The position numbers and the translations under genes are program-made. Below are positions 1-10,504 of a stretch of 64,000 nt of DNA, one piece after another (position 1 is the stretch's first letter; every line of letters begins with the position of its first letter). The notes below the pieces were generated by a model, which saw nothing but the letters and a program-made list of their open reading frames with translations, ran no database searches and had not been told where the DNA came from. Source of the stretch: Crotalaria pallida (taxonomy: Eukaryota > Streptophyta > Magnoliopsida > Fabales > Fabaceae); NCBI GenBank assembly GCA_037953625.1, contig CM075651.1:126260501-126324500 (forward strand), read 5' to 3'.

Positions 1-265
1 TTTTATTGTACAGAGTGTGGCTGGCAATTTTGTTTTTATCATCAGAGTGCCTATCTGCCACCAAGCTAAAATTTCAAAATTGGAATTTCAAATCAGCAGT
101 GAAAGAGAGAGACTGATTTGGAACGTTGCAAGGAAGTGGAAACGGCTGGAAAAGGACATACGTGTCTTTGTACAGTGCAGAACTTGTCTGGTATATCTGT
201 TGCAAAGGACATAGTATTCCAAGATATTTTCCTCTCTCTCCTACATCATGTGTGCTGGACATCAT

Positions 266-273
266 TATAAAAG
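266..273 (+). promoter_or_regulatory. TATA box of the copia-type LTR
   Basis: The sequence TATAAAAG is followed within 25-40 bases by the A-rich leader. This orients the LTR, and the hairpin array 265 bases downstream, on the plus strand. The call rests on sequence only. Confidence 0.6.
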
Positions 274-536
274 GCATGGGTTCTCCTCTTCAGAGATAAA
301 GATAGAGCAGAACAAGAGCAGAATTTTAAAACCCATTCTCTGAGAAACACAAGAAGAAAAACACAACAAAGAGAAAGATAGAGTAAGAGAGAAACTGTTT
401 TATTCAAACTCCAAGCTTCAAATCGTTCTCTACAAAAATCCTTTCACAAACACAAAACCGAATACTCAGCTGTGCATCAAACTTTCAAAATCAGACACAC
501 TTGAGCCATCTCATTCACTCAATCCGTTTTCCAAGT

Positions 537-724
537 CTTGAGAGGTTCTCAAGCAAGTGAAAGTCTTGGAAGGTTTCCAAGCCTCCTAGGAGGTTCTTAG
601 GTGTTTGTGAAGTCTTAGGAGGTTCCTGAGCAAAAATCCAAAGAGGTTCTTTGGTGAAAGTCCTTGAAGGTTTTAAGGCATCTTGAAGGGTTCAAGATTT
701 GTAAAGACCGAAGAGGTTCTTCGG
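537..724 (+). repeat. Array of eight 17-nt hairpins, seven with an AGGTT loop
   Basis: Eight inverted repeats, each exactly 17 nt, lie at 537-553, 565-581, 585-601, 614-630, 638-654, 662-678, 681-697 and 708-724. Seven have six-base arms around the loop AGGTT. The one at 681-697 has seven-base arms around GGG. Arm sequences differ between units (for example CTTGAG/CTCAAG, CTTGGA/TCCAAG, CCAAAG/CTTTGG, CCGAAG/CTTCGG) yet remain complementary. The three imperfect arms are rescued by G-T pairs that would be G-U in plus-strand RNA. The array lies downstream of the TATA box, so it should be transcribed in the leader. The function is unknown. Confidence 0.85.
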
Positions 725-2506
725 CAGTTGTATCAATTTTAGGTAGAAGCCAAGAGTTTGGTACTCTCATGGTGGGTTAATTGATCCCGAGTAATCTCTA
801 TCTATTTGATTTTATTAAAGGCTCCGTAAAGGTTTTAGGGGGGACTGGACGTAGCTCAGAGATTATGGAAGTGAGTTTTGCCTCTACGAATAAAGTTTTT
901 CATTACACACACCATGGATTAAACCCGTGACATACATCATACCTAAGAAACTGAATCATCTAGCTACTAAATGCGATGGGTCATGTTAAGTGGTTTAAAT
1001 CTACGTATATCCAACACTAAATTGATGTAATAATTAAATAATAATTGGTCCCTCAACATTATCAGAAGTACTAAATTAATTCTTAAAATATGAAAATTTT
1101 GAGGGATCAAGTTGATACATTAAAAAATTTGGGGACAAGTTGGTACATCAAAAAATTTAACGGACTGAGTTTGTATTTACACGTTTTTAGGGACTAAATA
1201 GGTACACTAAAAAACATCAGGGACGAAGTTGGTACTTCGCTCTAATTTTTAAATACACAATTTTCTATTAAAAAGCTAAGTATTTTTGAAACATAATTTT
1301 TGAATAATATGAAATAAATTAAGACATTTTATAAAATGATAATTTTTAAATAATTGATTTTTATAATAAATCATTAATTAACAAGTTTTAAATAAAAGTG
1401 TATCATTTTCCCTTTTTTTTATAAAAATAATAATGTTCATTTGAAAAATGCTTTTTCTTCTTCTTTATGACTATCAACATTCGTTGTTTCATATATAAAA
1501 TATAATAATATTTATAAATATACATTTTTGACAAGAAGATAATTTTTTATTTAAATAATGGTTTTTTTATAGAAACTAATTTTTACGATAATTTATTTAA
1601 TTTTCTAAAAATAATAATTTATTTTCAGAATAAATTTTAAATTATTAGTAAACTTAGATTACTTTCTAAAACGAGCATGTTACTATGTTTTTTTTACGAC
1701 GAACGAACTTTCTAACAAGATCACTATTACTAAAATAGTGCATTATCTTTTATGTATTTTTATATAAGCTTAAAATTCTATAAAAAATATTCAACAATAT
1801 GCAAAACAATAAACATGTTATGATGCCTTTATGAGTTAAGAATATTTTAGATTGCTGCCTATATTCGGTTACTCTTGTCTATTACTTAATCGTTTCCCCA
1901 AGATGAGACACAAGTTAAGAAAATATTATTCATGTAATATATCGTAATGAATTTTAAGTTAAGATTTATGACAATTATTTTAAGTTTTCAGTAATGATTA
2001 TTATCAAGATTACTGAACTATGGTACAGAAAGTTGACCAAAATAAACATCATAATAAAAACGTTCACAAAACTGGCTGAAAAAATACTTCTTCATTAATT
2101 TGAAAGGGGCAGAGGCCTATCAAGTACTTAATAGGATAAAATATATAAGTACATAATGGGTGATACATCTTGTACATAAATTTATAAAATATAAAAATGG
2201 TACACCACACTAACTAATAAAATACTTTGCTTGCTAATCGCAAGTGAATGAGATGATGACTTGTTTATATCTATGCTCTGCAGCGACCATTTCTCACTGC
2301 ATTAAGTATAAACGACAAAGAAATATTAACTGCTATTCCTTGCATTATAACATTATAAAAAAAATTAGAAATCCTTAGCTTAAATATAAAATTATAAATT
2401 ATTTAATTAAATCGAATCAAATAACCCAGAATGCAAATAACTTTCATACTTATATTTTATTATTAAATAAAATGTTTACCTCTAAGGTAACAAATTAATG
2501 TTACCA

Positions 2507-2875
2507 TTAATACGCAGTCCTTTGCCCACGTTTAATCAAGGAAATCATGGTCGTCGTTGAACTACCACTTGCAGCATCAATTCCAATAGTAAGAGTAAAG
2601 CATAACAATATTGAAGACTTTGAAATATAAGACATTGTCATTTCTTTCCATCGAACCATGCCTGCATCAACAATCCATGAGAAAGGATATGCAGCCTTGC
2701 ACATGAATCTAGTAAAACAAAGACAATAAATCAGTTTTAAACAACAAATAATATTTCAAAGAAAATACATTCATATGCAATAATCAACTATGAAGATAAG
2801 ATAAATGATATATTGAAGTGAAGTTTTGTATAGTACATACCTAGCAACGCATATACCCTTGCTTAGAATCAACAT
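2507..2875 (-). CDS. Candidate two-exon small peptide gene, unit 1 copy
   Basis: Exon 1 is 2875-2841 and exon 2 is 2708-2507 on the minus strand. The 132-base intron between them has GT (GTATGT) and AG ends. Splicing keeps one open frame of 78 codons. A stop lies just upstream of the start, and a short overlapping uORF precedes it. Internal residues beginning MSYISKSS form a hydrophobic stretch followed by a small-residue region that could be a signal or membrane segment. A TATA box lies about 155 bases upstream. The second unit keeps the same start, splice sites and stop, but about one residue in eight differs, which is weak evidence for constraint. I recognise no family. It could equally be a gene fragment or a non-coding transcript. 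Confidence 0.35.
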
Positions 2876-3028
2876 TTCTCTTCAAGCATATTTGTTAATA
2901 TGTGTTATGTAAATCAATAAAAGGTAACATAAGCCACTCTACCTACCGAACCTGGCAAGCTGAGAAGTGATGATGACGTTTTTAGTGAAATCCTTTTAGT
3001 TTTTTAAAAGTGATGAAGGTAGCTACAT

Positions 3029-3037
3029 ATTTATAGT
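3029..3037 (-). promoter_or_regulatory. Possible TATA box for the candidate peptide gene
   Basis: On the minus strand this reads CTATAAATA. It is preserved at the equivalent place in unit 2 (about 25102-25110). It lies about 155 bases upstream of the candidate start at 2875. Confidence 0.35.
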
Positions 3038-4475
3038 AAAGGGTTGGTGATCGAGAGAAGTGCATATCATGTAAGGAAGTAGTAGGTGTGAGTCAAGGTA
3101 GTTAGATTACGGTAGCTACGTGTGCCTATCATGCGGTGCAAGTATCTAATATAATTTACGGATCTTATTTGATTTCCTTCCATCTTAAGGTTGTTCACTG
3201 GAAAGGAAAGAAAATGTTACGCCTTATGTTAAAAAAAATTAAAAAAATGACTAAACTAATATCACTTTTTTTCTTGACTTTGTATGCTTCCATCACTTTT
3301 CTCCCTAACATTATCAATAATTCTGAATCATCATTGAATTGCAAAAAGTAATAAACTTATGTCTGTGTCATTGTATTCATGTTATTCACTTTAGATCCTA
3401 CAAAAAACTAATAACGTGAATAATTTTACAAATCTTAGAGATTATTGTTTAATTTTGATAATATCAAGGACGAAAGTGATTGATACTTTGTCGGGGGTGA
3501 AAGTGTTACTTTTTTATTAAAAAATAAAATGAACAAAGGTTTTGGGAAACTACATCCACTACAGCTTCTTAAAGCTTTAAAAGTTGATTTTGTCAATCTA
3601 AATATACTATTTCAAGCATCTAATGAGCAATCAAAAATCCATCAAAAGTTAGTTCTTTTTCTTTCTTTTTAATAATCCTTTTGTCCCAAAAAAAGTAGTA
3701 AAAAAATATAAAGAAATGAGTTCAAAAATCTTCTAAATTTTTGGGACGGATGGAGTATTTTTGATGAATTCAATTAGTTGTCTCCAACAATGGTTTTTTT
3801 TTTTAATATTCAAAAATTTAATCAACAAACTTCAACATTGTTGGTAAATAGATGAGTTATATAAGCATGATATAAAATATTTGATTCCTACCACATGACT
3901 GGAAAAAATATTTGTTATTAGAAGCACTTCATTGATCTCTAAGACTCGAATGGGATTAATATTTACTTTTGGCTTTGGAACCTTTCGTTCACACCAAAAA
4001 AAATATTTGATTACAAGGAGATTTACCTTTTTTTAATGAAAAAATTTAGTATTTTCAAAATTAATTTTTTAAATACTTTGAAATAAACATTATTGGTTCT
4101 ACAAAAGCCACTAATAAAAATAAGACAATTTTGATTGACCAAGATCTATGGAGAGCACGAGCTATTGCAGAAAGAAATTCCATCAACTTGACATGCATTT
4201 TGTATATGGTATATGACCTTCAAATTTAGTAGTGGTTCAATGTATTTCATAACCGATATCTAAAATAATGGTGCACTATCTTTTATGTATTATTAGTGAG
4301 ATTTCATAAAATTTAGAAAAACTGTAGCGTCATCAAGTGATTGAAAAATAATATATGCAAAACAATAAACATGTGATGACGCATTTATGATATAAGACTT
4401 TTTTAGGTAACTACCTATATTCAGTTACTTATTTTGTAGAATGACAACAATTGAAAGATCTTAAAATATCAATTT

Positions 4476-4728
4476 TGTTATAAACAATTCATATCCATCT
4501 AATTAGTAGATGACTATCTATATGGATTGTGTTTATATCTAGTTGATACCATTCCATATTAGGGTGGATTGTGTTTATATTTAGCTGATACCACTCCATA
4601 TTAGAGTTTCCTATCTCCCTATAAATAGGACTCAACTATGATGTAAAATGTACACTGAATATATCACAATATATTGTTTCCTCTCTTCTTCTCTTAGCTT
4701 CTTCCTTATTTTCATACGTTTCATAACA
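4476..4728 (+). repeat. Left LTR of the copia element
   Basis: This 253-bp LTR contains a 42-bp direct repeat (units starting at 4523 and 4565, TGGATTGTGTTTATAT) and a TATAAATA box at 4620-4627. It is nearly identical to 18865-19111. Confidence 0.92.
4620..4627 (+). promoter_or_regulatory. TATA box in the copia left LTR
   Basis: TATAAATA is present in the same place in the right LTR (19008-19015) and fits the plus orientation of the element. Confidence 0.6.
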
Positions 4729-4743
4729 CGTTATCAGCACAAA
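4729..4743 (+). promoter_or_regulatory. Primer binding site of the copia element
   Basis: CGTTATCAGCACAAA directly follows the left LTR. It matches the type of PBS text seen after many plant copia LTRs. Confidence 0.55.
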
Positions 4744-4981
4744 ACTCTAACCAAAAGGTGTGTTGAAACTTATACATCAAAGAGTATTGAAGCAAGGTAA
4801 ATTTTAATATTATTAATGTTTTATTTATTTATTCATTTTTTTCTTTTGATATATTATATATTGATCTCAAAGTATCAATATTATATGGACATGAACATTT
4901 TATAAGAGATACAAGTTCTTGAGAATTATAGCATTTATCATGTCCATCATAAAAAAAAAGAAAGAAAGATGCAACAGAAAA

Positions 4982-5135
4982 AGTGTTGATTGATTTGAAA
5001 AGTATGCAAATCGAAAAAGATTTGAAAAAATGCAAACAGAAGCAGTGTTGATTGAATTGAAAAGTATGCAAATCGAAACAGATTTGAAAAAATGCAAACA
5101 GAAGCAGTGTTGATTGATTTGAAAAGGAAAACTCA
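4982..5135 (+). repeat. 62-bp tandem repeat, about 2.4 copies
   Basis: Units begin with AGTGTTGATTGA at 4982, 5044 and 5106, a period of 62. The repeat lies in the degraded 5' internal part of the copia element. Open frames here follow the repeat rather than any recognisable gag. The flanking stretches 4744-4981 and 5136-5450 show nothing further. Confidence 0.85.
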
Positions 5136-5455
5136 TCGATGCAAATAAGGCAGAAGCGATTTATAGCTCTGCAGTAACCGTGGTATTTATATATATTATG
5201 TTTGCATTTCATGCCAAGCACGGTAGCAATAATCACTGCAATAATGGCAAGTTATGGGTTCAAGACTGATCCTTAAATTCTATTTTATATATTTTCCAAA
5301 GAATGATCGAAAAATTAAATAGCAAGATTTTTCTAAGATTGGAATCTATAAAACCCGATGTGGGACTTGATTTGTTCCACCAGTCCAAAGAGTTACAATC
5401 TATTTAATACTATGCCAATGGATGGCAAGGTTCTCAGTGCCCAAATCTTACTATT

Positions 5456-6017
5456 TGTGATGTCCTAGACGGTGAGGACCTCCAAGAGTAGGAGAAGACC
5501 TCCGAAGGTGCCTCTGTCTAGGGTTGATATGTGATGTTTAGTGGGAGTCCTCAGGTGGCCAAGGGAAAGAGCCAAGAAGTAACCCTCATCACTGGTGTGT
5601 GAAGGTGACAATTAGGGTTAGAGGACATACCTGAGCCCCATGTAGTACGGAGCTACTTATAGGGGGGAGCTGGTTGCCCTAATGGGCTTGCTTTAGGCCC
5701 AAGTATGGCCAGCTTGTACTGAGCTAGGAGTGGATAGGCTGTCCTTGCGGATAAGGTAGTGAGCTGTCCTTGTGGATAAGGTAGTGAGCTGTCCTTGTGG
5801 ATAAGGAAGGGGGACGTCATCATGTCCTAGGTGTCGGACTTGGGAAGGTGTCGGACCCAGACGTCGGACCTGAGCGGGAACACGAGGTCGGCCTGTATCT
5901 GGCGTCTGTTCGGCCGTTGAGCATTGAGCTCGGCCAAGCGCTCAGAAGGCTTCCTAAAGGGTCCTCAGGACTTTGGCGAGGTAGTCTAAGGACCTCGGCT
6001 AGGCCGAGTCCACCACA
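5456..6017 (-). repeat. 3' LTR of the Tat-like element
   Basis: This 562-bp LTR differs from 13550-14110 by only about ten substitutions and a one-base indel. It contains three 25-bp tandem units at 5738-5807 (GCTGTCCTTG...GGTAGTGA), three GTCGGAC words near 5832-5872, and a minus-strand TATAAGTA at about 5650-5660. Confidence 0.92.
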
Positions 6018-6032
6018 TAAGCCCCCCAGCTC
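6018..6032 (-). promoter_or_regulatory. Polypurine tract of the Tat-like element
   Basis: On the minus strand GCTGGGGGGCTTA abuts the 3' LTR start TGTGG. The block 6001-6066, which spans the LTR end and this tract, recurs at 6102-6168. A second tract and a second 17-base LTR stub therefore lie about 100 bases inside. Confidence 0.6.
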
Positions 6033-6101
6033 GGTCAAGGCTATCTAAGCCTTGTTCCGAGGTTCTGGTTTAGGTCCTTTTCCCAAATCCACCTCATAAG
6101 G

Positions 6102-6168
6102 GCCGAGTCCACCACATATAAGCCCCCCAGCTCGGTCAAGGCTATCTGAGCCTTGTTCCGAGGTTCTA
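6102..6168 (-). repeat. Duplicated LTR-edge and polypurine block
   Basis: This is a near-perfect copy of 6001-6066, including GGCCGAGTCCACCACA (the LTR terminus) and the AGCCCCCCAGCTCGG tract. The copy differs mainly by two extra bases between terminus and tract. Confidence 0.85.
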
Positions 6169-6681
6169 GGGAGTTCGGACGATAAGTTGCCGATACGTTG
6201 GATCCAGCTGTCTCTGATGTCCTTTCATTGTGACGGAGCAGGTTTGACGGTTGTCTACTCGCCAGTACCGAAGTGACGTTTGCTTTTACTGGATCTGACG
6301 CGTGTCAGAAATCGCGGCCTACGAAGCGTCACCATCATTGTGACGTTGCTCGAGGTCCACAATTTTCGCTGCTGTGCGCCACGTGCCCTAATATGTGTGG
6401 CTGCACGCGTTGGGCTGGGCCGTCTAGGTCAGACCCATAATTCAAAATAGGAGGGAAAACGGTTCTTCTCCTACTTTGACTTAACAAACTATTCTCTTTT
6501 CTCTCTCTCTGCCAAATATTCCCCTTTTTTGAAAACACTCCTGCATCTTCTTCCCCAATCTTCCCTTCTTCGAAAACTCTTTTCTTCCTCTCACGGTTCC
6601 GGTGCTTTCGATCCTCTTTGCACTTTCTTTCAACCAGGGATCTCTTGCCTCGGCGCTCTCTCTCAGATTCATATTCATCCG

Positions 6682-7030
6682 GTACTGCTTCTTTCTCTGT
6701 CTCTCTTCTTATTTTCTTTTCCTTTGTTCTTACAGTTTTGTAGTTCATGTGATGAGATTTTGGTGCTTCTTCACTTTTGTTTTTATATCCGCGAACAAGG
6801 GGTTACTTTGTAGAGTTTTGATAAGGATTTCTGGTTTTCTGTTTCTACTTTGGTGGCGGTGGGGCTTTTTCTTAGGTTTTGCGTTTTTGATTTTGGGGGA
6901 TAATGCTGGGGTTTGAGTTTTCTATGGATTTGGGTATTTTGGTTCCGGGGGTAATTCCTGGGGTTTGGCCTTCTGCGTGTTTTGAGATTTTTGGAGGGTT
7001 TTTGATTCGTGTTTTTTGTTTATTTTTCAG
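6682..7030 (+). other. Possible 5' UTR intron of the antisense gene
   Basis: A strong acceptor (TTGTTTATTTTTCAG, ending 7030) precedes the favoured start codon at 7059. A candidate donor is GTACTG at 6682. The region 6480-6720 upstream is a CT-rich leader with TTTCTCTCTCTCTGC. The acceptor looks good; the donor is a guess. Confidence 0.35.
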
Positions 7031-7058
7031 AAAACCAAAGGAGTGGATTGGGTTCAGT

Positions 7059-9351
7059 ATGAGTAGGGAATGGTTTAGGAAGTGGGCTGGGGTAGTTTCC
7101 CTGTCATCTAGCAGCAGTGAGGAGGAGGACGGCTCTTCCTCCTCGTCCTGTTCCTCTACGGAGGTAGACGAGGCGTTCCGTCGCCAAAGGGAGTATAGGC
7201 AAAAGTACGAGAGGCGGGTTCTGGAGGTTGATCCCGTTGAGGTAGTCTATCCTCGGGACTGGGAGGAGAAGAGAGAGTGGATACGGCAATACGCCTGGGC
7301 CGAGTTTGTTGACGGTAGGGAGCGTGCCGATTTCGAGAGGATGGAGAAGGAGGGAATGTACGAACGAGGGGTACCTGTGGTAGAGGGGAGATGCTCGCCC
7401 CTCGGAACTACTTCGAGGGGATTCTCTGGGGGGTTATTTTTCGTAACCCGTAAGACTAATACCGAGCTCCCCTGTTCTTCCACAGGTACCATGCCGCTCC
7501 GGAAGTGCGTCCGTCGACCTGAACTTTACCCCGCACCTTTCGATGCCGATCAGTATGAGTGGGTTGACGTGGAGCCCAAAGGAATTCAGTCCAGCCTTTG
7601 CTCGGAGGATAAGCTAGCCCAGGTAAAGAGGGTCGTGCTGCCTTGCCCAGGGGACACCACCGGAACTTCTTACGAAGTGCTCCCCTGTTCGGCAAATGAC
7701 AGGATATGCAGCCGGACTGACAATAACTCTTTCTTCTTTTATGCCGATCTGATTCACAATCTTGGTGTGACCCTCCCGTTCACCGACCTGAAGATGAGGG
7801 TCTTAAACGAGCTCGGACTAGCTTCCTCCCAACTTCATCCTAATACTTGGTCGTTTCTCCGAGCGTTCCAGAAGTACTGCGGAGCCAGACGTTTGGTATG
7901 CACAGTTCGATTATTTTTGTGGATGTACAACCCGTTCGTCAGCAATAAGGACGGGGTCACTGGTCGTCTTTGCGTATCGGCCAAAGCCCGAGCTCATTGT
8001 GGGGTGTTCGGCATGTTCTCTGAGTCTTGGAAGCACTTCAAATCGAGATTCTTTAAATACAAATACGTTGGAGCGGGGCTGCCTTGGTTTCGGTCCGAGA
8101 CGGGACCGAAGTTCCCTCTGGAGTGGACCTCCGAGTTCTTCAGTCGTCATTCCAGTACACCGCAGAGGTGGTCGGGTGTAACACTGGATGCCGACGAGTC
8201 TGTAACGGCTCACCATTTTCAAACAGAATACCGCGCTCGGAAATTCCAACTTGACGTTGGAGTTTTCATAAAGTGTCTTGACGACGAAATCTTGACAAAG
8301 ATTGGTAGTTACTTTTGCTCTTGCACTTGTGCATTTTCTTTCAATTCTCTTATACTAATAATTAATTTTTTTTTCAAAAGAACATTGGTCCGAGATGTCT
8401 TCCAAGGCTCTGAAAGCTGCTTTTGAAGCTCGGAGGAAGAAGAAGCCCGAGGTTCCTTCTGCTGACGCCGTGTCGTCCGAGGTTTCTGCGGATACGCTAT
8501 CGGCCGACTCTGGTCCCCTCCATCCTACCCCTCCTGCCGTTATTATTGCTCCTCCTCCTCCTACCTCACCGAGTCCCAGCACCGAGGTAGCCCTTGTTGA
8601 TGCACCGCCTCCAAGTATTGGAACTCAATCAAGGCTGCCAGCTACCCTTACCAAACCATCACTCAAGGACACCCTTGTCAAAATGTCGGGTGCGGAGTGG
8701 AAGAAAAAGGCGGAAGAAATGGCTTGCCAATTGAAGAGAGCCACCACCATGTTTAATGTGCTGGCCGAGGTGGCTGATGATGTGGCGGACGGTGTTTCGC
8801 CTGCTAAGAAAAAAGCTCGGTCTGCTATGGCGGCCGAGGTTGAAGAACTGAAGAGTAGCCAAAGGTCAGCTGAACAAAAGTTGTCCGAGGCTGAGGAGGA
8901 GCACCGCCGACAAATGGAAGAGCTCCGAAAAAGACATGAAGAAGACTTAGCTCAAGCCAAAGCAGATGTGAGGGAGGCTGATCGGCAGGAGGGCCTTGCC
9001 GAAGTGGAACGGGTTAGGAGTCTGCTGAAGAAGAGGGCTGACCAAGCTCTAAAGCATAAGGTGGCAGCACACGAGTCGGACTTCGACCTTGAAAGGGTGG
9101 CCAGCAAGGTTTTTACCAGTGCGGTTGAGCAGATTCTCCATATGAATCAGGGGCTCCGAATTCGGTACGTCGGCGCATCTGCCGGATTCGGGGTGGAAAA
9201 TGGAAAGATGGTTGATTATGACCGGGGTGGAGCCGAGGTTGACCTGGACCAGCCTGAGGAGAATCTGCCCAACCCTTTGGTGGAGAGGATGGATGAGGAG
9301 TTCGACCCGCGTTCGGTCGTCCTTTCTGATGTCGAAGATGAGGCAGCGTAA
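7059..9351 (+). CDS. Antisense retrotransposon gene, 'putative gypsy type transposon' protein, two exons
   Basis: Exon 1 is 7059-8304 and exon 2 is 8381-9351. The 76-base intron has GT/AG ends, a CTAAT branch-like motif and a T-rich tract. Joining restores one frame of about 738 residues. I chose the start at 7059 because an acceptor lies just upstream; the frame itself opens at 6903. The N-terminus is Ser/Glu rich. Residues about 228-345 hold a motif set (LGLASSQLHPNTWSFLRAF) typical of the plant domain recalled as Pfam Transposase_28. A proline-rich linker follows. Residues about 515-645 are a Glu/Lys/Arg-rich coiled coil, and the tail is acidic. It lies antisense to gag-protease, between them and the 3' LTR. 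The frame is intact, unlike gag. The function of this family is not established. Confidence 0.7.
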
Positions 9352-10504
9352 GTCCCTTATGCTGGGCAGCTTATTATTTGTCTATGTTCTTTTATAACAT
9401 GTTTGACAATGTGGGGTTTTGTTTTGCTTACTGTACAATGTTTCTTTTTAATGCGAGTTTACTGCGGTTTTGGCCTGTTGCATGTTGTTATATAAGTTTT
9501 TATTCTAACTTGTTGCATACGTATAGAGTCCGAGATCATTTTTATGCAAGTTTTTCTTCTCACTTGATGCATAAATGCGAGTTTTTGTTTATCAACTCGT
9601 TGCACGTTTATTCGTTCGACCTCGGATCTGGACCACGATTGATTAGGTGGTCATTAGGAAGATTTTCAAGAAAGGATGCAAGTGTTTGAGACTTGTCGCA
9701 TATTGTAACTTTTATGCAAGTTATTGCTTTAACTTGTTGCATGTATATTGCGTCCGAGGTCATTTCTACGTAGAACTGCTTTTGAAAATACAAGTCCTTA
9801 ACCGGCTTGTTGTATTTCGACCTGGTCGGATAAAACTTGTACCCAAAACATTGGTGTTTAAAATATCATATTAACGATTCAGATAAACTCGGATGACTCA
9901 GTGAGTGCAGTAATCTTATAAGTGTTCCTCTGAATAAAGGTACTGTATATAAGTGCATACGGTAGGGAGCTCGGATCTACCACCTTAGCTGAGGTGGGTG
10001 TCCTCGGCCCCGATGTAAAAGAGAGTGCTGAGTGAAGCTATGTGAAAACATTTCACAGCAGTCTGTTCTTTACCGGGTGTCCCTTGTACACTGTGCATAT
10101 GAGCCGATCTTATCTAGAAGACGTTGGCTGTGCATAGCGCCATGCAACATTTAGGTGGCTAGTGCTAAATGAGAAGCTAGTATGTACGTATTTTAAACTG
10201 TTGCACTTGAGTATGAGCAAGTTTTTACTTTTCATTAATTGTAGTTATAAGTACATTGCTTTCTCTTTTGAAAGGTGAATATCTCACAATGGAAGTTAAA
10301 AAACATGAACAATAATTGAAGGAAGCAAAAAATAAAAGGAAGTTGAATTAGAATTCCTGAGGATGTTGGTGACTGCCGAAATGTCTGAGGTCAACCTATT
10401 TGAAAAAGGTTCTCAGTGTTGTGAAGTTTCGGGATTGCTTGAGCTCGGTAATTACCCAGAGTATGTTTCTAGAACGCCTCTGTTGGGGCTTATCGATCTC
10501 GAGC
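9352..10504. other. Non-coding spacer between antisense gene and protease
   Basis: No supported coding sequence is present. The pol genes expected after protease are missing. The first part (9440-9750) carries a hairpin array. The rest is dense in CGAG, CTCGG and TCGG words but has no convincing domain. It would form the 3' end region of the two convergent transcripts. Confidence 0.7.
9544..9742. repeat. Second hairpin array: four imperfect inverted repeats of 28-30 nt
   Basis: The units are 9544-9572, 9575-9604, 9676-9701 and 9714-9742. Each has a left arm ATGCAAGT or ATGCGAGT(T) and a right arm ACTTG or ACTCG, then an extra three bases, then CA(T). The second unit changes both arms together (CGAG with CTCG). 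Weaker relatives lie at 9451-9486 and 9491-9518. The array follows the stop codon of the antisense gene, so it could be in its 3' UTR. Confidence 0.7.

Larger units (their letters stand above)
1..855 (+). mobile_element. Ty1/copia-type LTR fragment
   Basis: No coding region is visible. The layout is that of an LTR promoter, R and U5. It has a TATA box at 266-273, then an A-rich leader with repeated AGAAAGA and AACAC tracts, then a hairpin array at 537-724. It closes with the stretch TTGATCCCGAGTAATC, a run of G residues and ACTGGACGTAG at 839-855. That closing text resembles the end of SIRE/Maximus-type copia LTRs in legumes (recalled, not searched). The left end lies outside the window. The right boundary is uncertain, because the first unit of the large duplication begins at about 855 and may include the last LTR bases up to about 910. 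No PBS or internal region follows, so this is a truncated or solo LTR. Confidence 0.6.
855..4475. repeat. Tandem duplication unit 1, left part
   Basis: This stretch is colinear and nearly identical with 19625-26550, apart from a 3.3 kb LTR present only in the second unit. Shared landmarks include the GTGAGTTTTGCCTCTACG stretch at about 871, a set of 'agggaccaa' type repeats at 1045-1235, and the candidate peptide gene at 2507-2875. The unit continues at 19117-19624 after the copia insertion. Excluding insertions, both units are about 4.1 kb. Apart from the candidate peptide gene I see only AT-rich non-coding sequence, with a Stowaway-like remnant near 3670-3760 (ends GTCCCA and TGGGACGGATGGAGTA). 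Confidence 0.9.

Noticed and set aside
3136..3351. Open frame of 71 codons with a partner at 25209-25415
   Set aside because: It is repeated only because of the segmental duplication; lysine- and leucine-rich, with no promoter or splice context.
4829..5236. Minus-strand Phe/Ser-rich frame of 135 codons
   Set aside because: It is produced by the 62-bp tandem repeat in the degraded copia element and is antisense to it.
6529..6916. Plus-strand frames upstream of the antisense gene
   Set aside because: The region is a CT-rich leader and probable 5' UTR intron; the peptides are low-complexity Phe/Leu/Ser strings.
7371..7485. Possible extra intron in the antisense gene (good acceptor at 7485)
   Set aside because: The best donor gives a length not divisible by three, while the unspliced frame stays open, so no intron is called.
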